DNA from: Gammaproteobacteria bacterium
Lineage (GTDB): Bacteria; Pseudomonadota; Gammaproteobacteria; Pseudomonadales; Azotimanducaceae
Assembly (NCBI GenBank): GCA_003476445.1
Contig: DMUF01000119.1
Span: 1-19,708, forward strand
Length of the DNA stretch: 19,708 nucleotides
Direction: 5' to 3'
The notes below the pieces were generated by a model. That model made no database searches. It had not been told where the DNA came from and worked only from the letters and a program-made list of their open reading frames with translations. Shown piece by piece: positions 6,431 to 14,125 of the stretch (position 1 is its first letter; each line of letters starts with the position of its first letter). The translations under genes were made by a program, and so were the position numbers.

Positions 6431-6533
6431 GCTACATTCACGAGTGCTGGTCCACTACTGAAAGTGTGCCGCGGCGGAGCTCGTCAGTTCTGCTGCGCAT
6501 CATCGGGCCGCACCTACAAGGGGGATTCACATC

Positions 6534-9071
6534 ATGCGAGTACGCTCTAATCACGGGCGAGCGTACGTTGCCGCAAATGGATCGCGCGAGCGCTCCTGGC
6601 AACGTCGGCTCGTCGGTTTTGGATTTGCCGCGGGAATCGCGGCCACGGGCGCAACGGGCATTGCCATTCCGGCAACCGCAGCAGCAGCACCCGCAAGCGA
6701 TCAGGGAATGATCGAGGAAGTCGTCGTTACCGCGCGGAAACGCGAAGAACGCTTGATTGATGCACCGGTCGCTGTTTCCGCGCTGATGCAGGAAGAGGTG
6801 GAACGCTACTACACGCGCGACATCACCGAGCTGACCGCGCGCATTCCGGGTGTCTCCATGGGTCACGCGGCTGGCGGTGGCGCGGGCGGCAGCATCTTCA
6901 TTCGCGGTGTCGGCAACCTGGCCGTGGACTACGGCGCAGACCAACCGGTCTCGCTCGTGATGGACGGCATGGGCTTCCAGCGCGGGCACATCCTTGACAC
7001 CGGTTTCTTCGATGTCGAATCCGTAGAAGTGCTGAAAGGCCCGCAAGCGCTCTTCTATGGCAAGAACAGCCCCGCCGGCGTGATCGCGGTAACGAGCGTC
7101 TCCCCGGAAGTCGGTGGCGAAATGGAAGGCTTCGTCCGCAGCGCCTATGAATTCGAAACGGAAGACCCCGTCGTCGAAGCCGCGCTGTCCATGCCGGTCG
7201 GCGACAAGTGGGCGTTCCGCCTCGCAGCCCGAGGTCAGGATCAGCGTGGGGGCTTCCTCGAGAACACCGCGCAGCCAATCGACCCCAATCCCACTGCAGA
7301 CGGTGGCGAAGCGACTCGCGGCGCCTCCTACGACGAGTTCCCTGAGCAGAAGCAGACCGTGGTCCGCTTCACCGCGGTCTACGAGCCGACGGACGCGCTG
7401 AGTGCGGAACTGAAGGTGTTCCGTTCCTACACGCGCCAGAATGACGCCGGTCGTACGGTGCTCTATGCCTGCGCCGATGGTGGCGGAGCCAATCCCTACT
7501 ATCTGGGCTTCAAAGACACGACGCAGACCTGCCCCAACAAAGACCCGCGACTGAAGCGCAACGGCGCACTCCCGCCGATCAGCGTTGCTGAGGGCGCTCC
7601 GGGATTCGGTCCTGGCTCGGAATTCCACAACGAGCTCTCGAACGAGATCCAGACCCTCGAAGTGAACTGGGACATCGGCGATTTCACGCTGACCTCAGTC
7701 ACAGGGCACTGGGACTATCGGCACCGCGAATACACCAACTACGACTACACAAGCTATGCCGTAGTGGTATCGCGTCAGGGCGAATCGGGCGAAAGCCTGA
7801 CCCAGGAAATCCGGCTCTCGTCGAATTTCGATGGTCCGGTGAACTTCATGGTGGGCGGCTTCTACGAGGATATGGAGCGCGATCTGGACGCACCCGTGCA
7901 AATCCTGCCCAACAGCTTCTTCCCGAATATCCCCAACACCGATCCGGACAGCCCGTACTTCGGCAGTTCGATCAACTACCACCAGGTGTGGGATAACAAC
8001 ATCAAGAGCTTGTCCGCATTCGGCAGCTTCGAGTGGGATCTGACGGAACAGCTCACGCTGTCCGGCGGTGCCCGCTTCACCAAGGAAGAGCGCGATTCCT
8101 ACGGCGGCAACCTGTACGAGCGCGGACTGGGCTTCTCGCCCGGCGGCGTCTTCTACTCGCCGGAAGGTGACTCGGACAACGTTTCGCCCGAACTCACCCT
8201 GAGCTGGCGCCCAATCGACGACCTCATGATCTACGGGTCGTACAAGACCGGCTTCCAGTCGTTCGGTATCTCGAATCCTGGCACGGTGCCAAACCTGTCC
8301 CAGGCGGGCCAAGCGGCGGTGAACGACTACTTCCTGTTCGACGAAACCGAGGTGAACGGCTTCGAAGTCGGCGTGAAGGGCTACTTCTTCGATCAGAGCG
8401 TAATCGCCGATCTGAGCATCTACACCTTCGAATACGAAGACCTGCAGGTGGCCGTGTTCGACTCTGTCACCACGACGTTCTCCACCCAGAACGCCGGCGT
8501 GGCCAGCAACACGGGTATCGATGCTTCCGCTACGTGGCAGGTCAATTCGGAGTTCCAGCTTCGCGTTGCCAGCCAGTACAACTGGCTCGAGTTCGATGAG
8601 TTCGACGACGCACAGTGCTACACGGCACAGGTAACCCAGGCAACAGGCCCCGGCTGCCACATCGACCCCACCACGGGCGCGAAAGTGCAGGATCTCTCGG
8701 GTGAGCGCTATGGCGGCCCGCCGCTGCAGATCAACGTGGGTGCATCCTATGACTGGATGCTGAACGGTGTGTGGGGCATGGAGCTCGGCGCCGACGTGAT
8801 CTATCACAGCGAAGGCTATGAGACGCGTCGCCAGCCAGATACAGCAATCGAATCCCGCACCGTCTCCAACCTGGCTGCACGGTTGTACCAGCAGGCAGGT
8901 CCGTGGGAGGTCTCGCTCATCTGCTCGAACTGCTTCAACGAGATCTACGTGACCTCGATCCAGGACAAGCCGCTTGGAAAGGCAGCGGGTCCCGGGCAGG
9001 TTGATCTCACCGGTCAGATTGCAAACCCGCGTCTTCTGACCCTGCAGGCGACCTACCGCTTCGGCGAATAA
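6534..9071 (+). CDS. TonB-dependent outer-membrane receptor
   Basis: This 845-residue protein has the full TonB-dependent receptor layout. An N-terminal signal sequence has the arginines SWQRRLVGFGF and a hydrophobic stretch to about residue 53 (ATAAAAPA). The TonB-box-like segment IEEVVVTARKREE begins at residue 60, followed by a plug domain with RIPGVSM, SIFIRGVGN and VEVLKGPQALFYGKNSPAGVI, then a long beta barrel ending LLTLQATYRFGE. The length is normal for transporters of large or hydrophobic compounds rather than small siderophores. AAGGGGGA lies before the ATG. It probably imports the substrate of this locus across the outer membrane. No ExbB/ExbD/TonB genes are next to it. Cysteine pairs in outer loops may form disulfides (inference). 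Confidence 0.95.
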   Translation: MRVRSNHGRAYVAANGSRERSWQRRLVGFGFAAGIAATGATGIAIPATAAAAPASDQGMIEEVVVTARKREERLIDAPVAVSALMQEEVERYYTRDITELTARIPGVSMGHAAGGGAGGSIFIRGVGNLAVDYGADQPVSLVMDGMGFQRGHILDTGFFDVESVEVLKGPQALFYGKNSPAGVIAVTSVSPEVGGEMEGFVRSAYEFETEDPVVEAALSMPVGDKWAFRLAARGQDQRGGFLENTAQPIDPNPTADGGEATRGASYDEFPEQKQTVVRFTAVYEPTDALSAELKVFRSYTRQNDAGRTVLYACADGGGANPYYLGFKDTTQTCPNKDPRLKRNGALPPISVAEGAPGFGPGSEFHNELSNEIQTLEVNWDIGDFTLTSVTGHWDYRHREYTNYDYTSYAVVVSRQGESGESLTQEIRLSSNFDGPVNFMVGGFYEDMERDLDAPVQILPNSFFPNIPNTDPDSPYFGSSINYHQVWDNNIKSLSAFGSFEWDLTEQLTLSGGARFTKEERDSYGGNLYERGLGFSPGGVFYSPEGDSDNVSPELTLSWRPIDDLMIYGSYKTGFQSFGISNPGTVPNLSQAGQAAVNDYFLFDETEVNGFEVGVKGYFFDQSVIADLSIYTFEYEDLQVAVFDSVTTTFSTQNAGVASNTGIDASATWQVNSEFQLRVASQYNWLEFDEFDDAQCYTAQVTQATGPGCHIDPTTGAKVQDLSGERYGGPPLQINVGASYDWMLNGVWGMELGADVIYHSEGYETRRQPDTAIESRTVSNLAARLYQQAGPWEVSLICSNCFNEIYVTSIQDKPLGKAAGPGQVDLTGQIANPRLLTLQATYRFGE

Positions 9072-9087
9072 GGCCGCTTAAGCCTCC

Positions 9088-9116
9088 GGAGGATGCAGCA
9101 TACGGCTGCATCCTCC
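9088..9116. terminator. Strong bidirectional hairpin between convergent genes
   Basis: GGAGGATGCAGC and GCTGCATCCTCC form a perfect 12-base stem around the five-base loop ATACG. It starts 17 bases after the receptor stop and lies just past the end of the oppositely oriented SDR. There is only a weak pyrimidine run after it (TCTCTC on the plus strand), but length, symmetry and place make a bidirectional terminator the best reading. Confidence 0.8.
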
Positions 9117-9132
9117 TCTCTCAGGATCGACC

Positions 9133-9957
9133 TCAGTGCTCGATCCGAATGTTGATCCCCGTAATGCGTTCGTGCGGTACCTTCCGTGGCGGCAGCTCGA
9201 CGGGGGATCCCACCCAGGCACCGATGTTTTCGCCGGTGCGACCCGACGGCCCCTCGGCGATCAGGTCGAGCAGCAGTCCGGCGATCGCACTCGACGGCAT
9301 GACACCGGCCGCCAGATCCGGGGGCAGTTGCCCGTCCGCGAACAGGTTACGCAACATTGGCGTGTCCACCGCACCCATGGCTAGCGCGTTCACCCGCACG
9401 CCGTGTGCAGCAAGGTGGCCCGCCCAGGCATCGGTAAAACCGTTCAACGCCCACTTCGAGGCCGCATACAGGTCAGTACGCGGGGGATTAGTGCCACCGC
9501 TTCGCGCCGGCAGCACGTAGTACGTCGAAATGTTCACCAGGTTTGCGTTAACGCGACCTTTCATATGCGGGATCGCTGCGCGGGACAGCATGAGCACGCC
9601 CTTGAGGTTGGTGTCCATGATGTAGTCCCAATCGGCGAGCGCGGTTTCCCAATCACTGTCTACCGGGGTCTCGCGCCAGACGCCGGCGTTGTTGACCAGT
9701 ACATCAATTCCGCCGCCCGCTGCCACCGCGTGAGCAACGATGCGCTCACAATCGGCACGCTGCGAAACATCGGCGACCACCCCATCCACCCGGCCACCGG
9801 TCGCAGCCGCGATCTCGGAGGCTACCGCAGGCATGTTCGACGCAATATCAAACGCGATCACGTGGGTGCCCGCGCCCGCAAGCGCCTCTGCGAATGCACG
9901 ACCCAGACCGCGCGCCGCACCGCTGACAACAGCCGTCTTTCCATCAAGCCTTGACAT
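9133..9957 (-). CDS. Short-chain dehydrogenase/reductase
   Basis: This 274-residue SDR has SGAARGLG at residues 12-19 (serine replacing the usual threonine), NNAG at 89-92, Asn118 in DTNLKG, the catalytic Ser144 and Tyr164-x3-Lys168 (YAASK). Nineteen residues separate Ser and Tyr instead of the usual 12, a modest insertion near the active site. The ATG at 9957 has GGAGG upstream; the longer in-frame form from 10020 is rejected. Its start overlaps the end of the upstream SDR by 14 bases, so the two are co-translated. The C-terminal GRTGEN segment is shared with that neighbour, indicating duplication. The substrate is unknown. Confidence 0.92.
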   Translation of the reverse strand: MSRLDGKTAVVSGAARGLGRAFAEALAGAGTHVIAFDIASNMPAVASEIAAATGGRVDGVVADVSQRADCERIVAHAVAAGGGIDVLVNNAGVWRETPVDSDWETALADWDYIMDTNLKGVLMLSRAAIPHMKGRVNANLVNISTYYVLPARSGGTNPPRTDLYAASKWALNGFTDAWAGHLAAHGVRVNALAMGAVDTPMLRNLFADGQLPPDLAAGVMPSSAIAGLLLDLIAEGPSGRTGENIGAWVGSPVELPPRKVPHERITGINIRIEH

Positions 9958-10816
9958 GGATGTCCTCCGCAAGAATGTATACCGGGGGCAGAGCAGGCTC
10001 GAGCCGAGTGGGTCGACCAACGCACAGGTTCATGTTCTCGCCTGTGCGCCCGCCGGGCCCCTCCATGAGCAGATCGATCAGCACCTGAGCTGAGTCTTCG
10101 GCTTTCATCCAGGTCGCTACCTCTTCGGGCGATGGATTGAAGTTGTGAAAGCCGCGCAACATGTTGGAGTCGGTTGCCCCCATGCAGATCGCGTTCACAC
10201 GGATACCGTGCGGGCGTAACGCCTTCGCCCACGCAAATGTAAGGCCATGCAGCCCCCACTTGCCGGCATCGTACAGGTCCATGATGGTGCCGCCTGCCGT
10301 TGGACGCGGCGCGTCTTTCCACGGACAACTGTCGAGCTTCGGACAGACATGGAACGGTGTTCCGCACGTATGCACATGGTCTGTGGATATATTCACGATG
10401 TCGCCACCGCGGCCGTGCGCCAACATGTGCGGGATGAGGGCTCTGCCGAACAGATACTCACCCTTCAGATTGGTGCCCACGATACGTTCATAATCCGCGA
10501 GCGACTTATCGAGATCATCATCCGCGACGCTGCCCCCCCAGATGCCCGCATTGCTCACCAGCAGATCAATGCTGCCAAGCGCTGCAATCGCGCCATCCAC
10601 AATACGGCGCACGTCCGCCGGATTGCTGACATCGCCCCTCCACCCCGCAGACTGCACGCCCATGCCGCGCAGTGCGGCCGGAAGCTCATCTATCTCGGCA
10701 CGTACGTCGCAGACCGCCACGTTCGCCCCCGCCTTTGCCAGTGCACGCGCGTAGGCATTTCCCAAGCCCACCGCGGCGCCAGTGACCAGCGCATTTCTGC
10801 CCTTCAGACTGGCCAT
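9944..10816 (-). CDS. Short-chain dehydrogenase/reductase with Cys/His-rich insertion
   Basis: This 290-residue SDR has TGAAVGLG at residues 12-19, SNAG at 88-91, Asn116 in GTNLKG, Ser144, and Tyr182-x3-Lys186 (YDAGK). The space between Ser144 and Tyr182 is 37 residues rather than about 12. It contains His147, His149, Cys151, His156, Cys158 and Cys164, so the loop over the active site may bind a metal or carry a disulfide (inference). The ATG at 10816 is chosen because AGGGAGG lies six bases before it; an ATG at 10822 abuts that site with no spacing. It is the first gene of a two-SDR unit, divergent from the aldo/keto reductase. Confidence 0.9.
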   Translation of the reverse strand: MASLKGRNALVTGAAVGLGNAYARALAKAGANVAVCDVRAEIDELPAALRGMGVQSAGWRGDVSNPADVRRIVDGAIAALGSIDLLVSNAGIWGGSVADDDLDKSLADYERIVGTNLKGEYLFGRALIPHMLAHGRGGDIVNISTDHVHTCGTPFHVCPKLDSCPWKDAPRPTAGGTIMDLYDAGKWGLHGLTFAWAKALRPHGIRVNAICMGATDSNMLRGFHNFNPSPEEVATWMKAEDSAQVLIDLLMEGPGGRTGENMNLCVGRPTRLEPALPPVYILAEDIHVKA

Positions 10817-11041
10817 AGCCATCCTCCCTCTGCCAATCACGGATCATGCGCCGCAGCCCCTGCCGCAACGCGTTCGCGGCGCTACCTGCACGGCTGCTGG
10901 TACCGCCCTCGCCCTAGCCTACGCTGAGCCTCGCGCGGTTTACAAGGCAGACTCCGGGTAGGTCCGCAGCATTCCCAACCGACTGAGATCTGAGCTGTCC
11001 GCCTGCTGTTTCACTGGTTCCTAGGGGTGTTTGTCTCGTCG

Positions 11042-11057
11042 CATGCACTCGTGCATG
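11042..11057. promoter_or_regulatory. Palindrome upstream of aldo/keto reductase, possible operator
   Basis: CATGCAC and GTGCATG are perfect seven-base inverted arms with a two-base spacer (TC). The site is 31 bases upstream of the GTG start of the aldo/keto reductase, in the 272-base divergent region shared with the minus-strand SDR pair. The rest of that region holds a GC-rich imperfect inverted repeat around 10849-10885 and no gene that I can support. Confidence 0.4.
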
Positions 11058-11088
11058 ATGGCACTTCGACAGATCGCGGAGGGGGCTC

Positions 11089-12183
11089 GTGGAGTATCGA
11101 GTACTGGGAACGACGGGCGTGCACGTCAGTACGATGTGTCTTGGCGCGGGCATGTTTGGTCGCTTTGGCAACACGGATCGCAGCGAATGCGCGCGCATGG
11201 TGCATCGCTCGATCGACGCCGGTATCAATTTCATCGACACCTCGGACGTCTACTCGTTCGGCGAATCAGAAGAGATTCTAGGCCAGGCACTGAAGGGTCG
11301 CCGACATGACGTCGTGCTGGCCACCAAGTACGGTCTGCCAGTCAGCGGGAGCGCGAACCATTCAGGTGGTTCCCGTCGCTGGATCATGCACGAGGTGGAA
11401 CAGTCGTTGCGCCGCCTCGGCACCGACTACATCGATCTGTACCAGATGCACCGTCCGGACACCGATACAGATCTCGATGATACGCTCGGCGCGCTCACCG
11501 ATCTGGTGCGTCAAGGCAAGATCCGCATGGCAGGGTGCTCAACGTTTCCCGCGGAACTTATTGTCGAATCGCACTGGACTGCTGAGCGCAGAGGTCGCGA
11601 ACGATTCCGCACGGAGCAGCCACCGTATTCCATTATTGCACGCGGTATCGAATCGCACGTCCTGCCGACCTGTCAGCGCTACGGCATGGGCGTGCTGGTG
11701 TGGAGCCCGCTCGCACAAGGCTGGCTTTCGGGCAAATATCGGCGCGGCGCGACGGCGGCCGGGGTGCATAGGGCAAACCTGCAGCCGCAGCTTTTTGACT
11801 CCTCACGACCGGATACGGAGCGCAAGTACGACGTCGTCGAGCAGTTGGTAAAGGTCGCAGAGCAGGCTGATACGTCGCTGATGGGGCTGGCCATGGGTTT
11901 CGTCGTTGCGCATCCGGCAGTGACCAGCGCCATCATCGGACCACGCACGCCCGAACAGCTCGACGGACTGCTTGCCGTCGCTGACGTTCGTCTCGGCAAT
12001 GACACGCTCGATCTGATCGACGAGATCGTGCCGCCCGGAACGAGCGTCAGCCGCGAAGACGATGGCTACGTGCCACCCGCGATCGCAGACAAGGGGCGTC
12101 GCCGACGCGCGGGCGCCTCCGAGGCGATCGCTATCTCCGGCAGAATCGACCGACTGCGCGAAGCTTTCGGCAAGGACGACTGA
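11089..12183 (+). CDS. Aldo/keto reductase
   Basis: This 364-residue protein is an aldo/keto reductase, an NADPH-dependent (beta/alpha)8 barrel that interconverts carbonyls and alcohols. The catalytic tetrad is visible as Asp50 and Tyr55 (DTSDVYSFGESEE), Lys80 (ATKYG) and His121 (LYQMHRPD). The cofactor-side motif LVWSPLAQGWLSGKY and the C-terminal SAIIGPRTPEQLD fit the YajO/IolS-like group, which also covers K+ channel beta subunits. It is slightly longer than the usual 320-340 residues because of a basic C-terminal tail of about 40 residues containing KGRRRR. It begins with GTG after GGAGGGGG. It opens the plus-strand unit with an SDR and a VOC-like protein. Confidence 0.93.
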   Translation: MEYRVLGTTGVHVSTMCLGAGMFGRFGNTDRSECARMVHRSIDAGINFIDTSDVYSFGESEEILGQALKGRRHDVVLATKYGLPVSGSANHSGGSRRWIMHEVEQSLRRLGTDYIDLYQMHRPDTDTDLDDTLGALTDLVRQGKIRMAGCSTFPAELIVESHWTAERRGRERFRTEQPPYSIIARGIESHVLPTCQRYGMGVLVWSPLAQGWLSGKYRRGATAAGVHRANLQPQLFDSSRPDTERKYDVVEQLVKVAEQADTSLMGLAMGFVVAHPAVTSAIIGPRTPEQLDGLLAVADVRLGNDTLDLIDEIVPPGTSVSREDDGYVPPAIADKGRRRRAGASEAIAISGRIDRLREAFGKDD

Positions 12184-12244
12184 CGGCAAACGAACACGGG
12201 CCAACGCCCGCTCATTCGCAAAAATTGGGGGAACGAGCAGCATC

Positions 12245-13021
12245 ATGAGCATCATGGATCAATTTCGTCTCGACGGTCAGGTGGTTGTCATCACCGGCGG
12301 TGGGCGCGGCATCGGCGAAGGCATTGCGATCGGCATGGCCGAAGCGGGCGCAGACATCGTGGTTGCCGCACGGCGTACCGAAGAAGTGGAGGCCGTCGCC
12401 GCAAAGGTAAGAGCCCTGGGGCGACGCGCCCTGGCGGTAACCTGCGATGTCATGGACATGCAGCAGGTGCAGGATCTGGCCGCTCGTACTTTCGCAGAGT
12501 TCGGACGCCTCAGCTGCTGGATCAGCAACGCCGGCGGCGCGGATGACCGGGTGCCTCGCACCTTTCTCGACATGCCCGAGAGGCAGTGGGATTTTCAGCT
12601 CAATCTGAATCTGAAGGCGGTGTGGACCGGCGCACAGGCAGCCGCACGCATCATGAAGGACAACGGTGGCGGAACAATCATCAATATTTCTTCTGCTGCC
12701 GCCAATCGAGCATCCCCTAACAACGGCCCCTACGCCGTTGCCAAATCAGGCGTCAACAATCTGACACAAACGCTCGCGGTTGAGCTTGCACCGCTCGGCA
12801 TTCGCGTGAACGCGGTTGCACCGGGGCCGATTCCAACCGAAGTGTTCATGGAGTTCCTGAAGCTCGAGGAATCGGACATTCCCCAGCTGGGCGCGCGGTT
12901 CGGGATTCCCCTCGGGCGCGTGGGCACGCCGGAAGATATCGCCCCCGCCTGCGTCTACCTGGCTTCCCAGGCGTCCTCGTGGATGACCGGCCAGGTACTC
13001 GATATTCGCGGCGGTCCCTGA
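12245..13021 (+). CDS. Short-chain dehydrogenase/reductase
   Basis: This 258-residue protein is a classical SDR with TGGGRGIG at residues 17-24, SNAG at 94-97, Asn122 in NLNLKAVW, Ser149/150 and Tyr163-x3-Lys167 (YAVAK). The ARR motif after the second strand (residues 41-44) suggests NADP(H). Its C-terminal GRVGTPEDIAPACVYLASQASSW and TGQVLDIRGG are textbook for the 7-alpha-hydroxysteroid dehydrogenase/FabG-like group. The ATG at 12245 follows GGGGGA at a spacing of 12 bases; an ATG at 12254 is an alternative. It lies 61 bases after the aldo/keto reductase and 27 before the next gene, so the three form an operon. Confidence 0.92.
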   Translation: MSIMDQFRLDGQVVVITGGGRGIGEGIAIGMAEAGADIVVAARRTEEVEAVAAKVRALGRRALAVTCDVMDMQQVQDLAARTFAEFGRLSCWISNAGGADDRVPRTFLDMPERQWDFQLNLNLKAVWTGAQAAARIMKDNGGGTIINISSAAANRASPNNGPYAVAKSGVNNLTQTLAVELAPLGIRVNAVAPGPIPTEVFMEFLKLEESDIPQLGARFGIPLGRVGTPEDIAPACVYLASQASSWMTGQVLDIRGGP

Positions 13022-13048
13022 TCAACAGGCCAACGGGAGGAACCTATC

Positions 13049-13915
13049 GTGGCCGCATCCGCCATTGCCCATTTCGGCACCACACTGTGCGAGGCGTTCC
13101 CCGCTGAGAACGTCGATCAGGCTACGGTGCCCATCGAGGGAGAGCTCGCGCGAACCCTGCGTTTTCTCTCGATCCTCGGGCTCGAACCCAACGTCCGCAA
13201 TCTGTATCCCGGCGTTGGCCGGCAGTACATCTGGTCGCGAGGTGTGCCGGCAGAGCCCGATTATCTCGAGGTGGACACCTTCACGTCCTACCGCGCGATC
13301 GAACGCCCGCCCTGCGCCGGTCCGCGCATCGGCGACACGGTGTTCCGCGTGACCCATGCGAATCCACAGCAGGTTTACGCTGCCTGGGCGGCGGAGGGCT
13401 TGGCAGAGGCAGTCGCAGACCAGACGGCGGTACAGCAGTTCGAGGCAGGACACGCTCCAAGTGTGCTGGTGCGGGGGCCGCAGCGACAGCTGTTCGAGCT
13501 GGGAGCGACCACGCTGGATCGCGCTGCGAATCATGCCGTCTACATCTGGACCAACCCGGCGCGCCTGCACGACGTGGCAACTGCATACCAGCGCGAGTTC
13601 GATCTGGTATCAGCGGGTGACATGCTGTTCCACGGCATTGCAAACGCGCGTCTTCTGCGCCGTGCGCGGCCAGGGATCACGATCGGTTTGCTGACCCCGC
13701 TCGAGGGACAGACGGTGCACCCGCGTTGGTCGGAAGACATCTTCCTCGAAGCAGGGTACTCCCACTTCAGACTGGCTTCGTTCGACAAAAAGCGTACGCG
13801 CGCCCTGACCCGGGAAGCCTTTCCGGACGGTGGCGACGTGTCGTTCGTCTACTTCGAAGACTCTTATCTGGAGCTGGTGCAGGTCGCGCCGGATGACCCG
13901 ACGCTCGCTGCCTGA
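13049..13915 (+). CDS. VOC-like two-module protein, function unknown
   Basis: I do not recognise this 288-residue protein with confidence. The sequence suggests a two-module glyoxalase/VOC-like fold. A first unit includes LARTLRFLSILGLEP, SRGVPAEPDYLEVDTF and GDTVFRVTHANPQQVYAAWAAEG; a second begins HAVYIWTNPARLHDVATAYQREFDLV and ends SFVYFEDSYLELVQVAP, with the repeated 'strand, helix, acidic residue at the end' pattern (YLEV, LFEL, YLEL). It begins with GTG after GGGAGG. No signal peptide is seen. It lies 27 bases after an SDR and ends only six bases from the convergent ferredoxin gene. A role as isomerase, decyclase or dioxygenase in the same route is possible but not shown. Confidence 0.7.
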   Translation: MAASAIAHFGTTLCEAFPAENVDQATVPIEGELARTLRFLSILGLEPNVRNLYPGVGRQYIWSRGVPAEPDYLEVDTFTSYRAIERPPCAGPRIGDTVFRVTHANPQQVYAAWAAEGLAEAVADQTAVQQFEAGHAPSVLVRGPQRQLFELGATTLDRAANHAVYIWTNPARLHDVATAYQREFDLVSAGDMLFHGIANARLLRRARPGITIGLLTPLEGQTVHPRWSEDIFLEAGYSHFRLASFDKKRTRALTREAFPDGGDVSFVYFEDSYLELVQVAPDDPTLAA

Positions 13916-13921
13916 AGACGC

Positions 13922-14116
13922 TCAGTCCTGTACCGAAATAGCGATCGCGGGGCAGACTTCGACTGCCTCGCGCGCCTCGTGCAATAGCTCAGGGTCAACG
14001 AGCTCCCGGACCCGCAGGATCGGAAATCCACCTTCACTGCGCTCGAACAGCCGGGGGTGGTTGTAGTAGCACTCCCCCGCCTTCTCGCATTTCTTGAAAT
14101 CCACCACCAGCTTCAT
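13922..14116 (-). CDS. P450-associated three-cysteine ferredoxin
   Basis: This 64-residue protein is a small ferredoxin of the type that serves bacterial P450s. It has Cys10-x5-Cys16 and a distant Cys55-Pro, only three cluster cysteines, with alanine at the place of the fourth (position 13). This predicts a [3Fe-4S] cluster. The start MKLVVDFKKCEKAGEC and the end AVEVCPAIAISV match the mycobacterial and rhodococcal P450 ferredoxin layout. It begins nine bases after the P450 stop on the same strand, so the pair forms an operon, and it should carry electrons to that P450 in the cytoplasm. The reductase is not in the window. Confidence 0.9.
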   Translation of the reverse strand: MKLVVDFKKCEKAGECYYNHPRLFERSEGGFPILRVRELVDPELLHEAREAVEVCPAIAISVQD

Positions 14117-14125
14117 GACACGGCC

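Noticed and set aside
6438..7628. 396-codon open frame on the minus strand opposite the TonB receptor
   Set aside because: It is fully covered by the well-supported receptor gene, its translation shows no known domain, and such frames are common antisense shadows in GC-rich DNA.
7695..8807. 370-codon open frame on the minus strand opposite the TonB receptor
   Set aside because: Same reason: antisense shadow of a certain gene, with no recognisable protein features or ribosome-binding site.
12197..12210. CGGGC-CAAC-GCCCG hairpin as a terminator after the aldo/keto reductase
   Set aside because: The stem is only five bases and no T-run follows; the next SDR begins 35 bases later on the same strand and looks co-transcribed.
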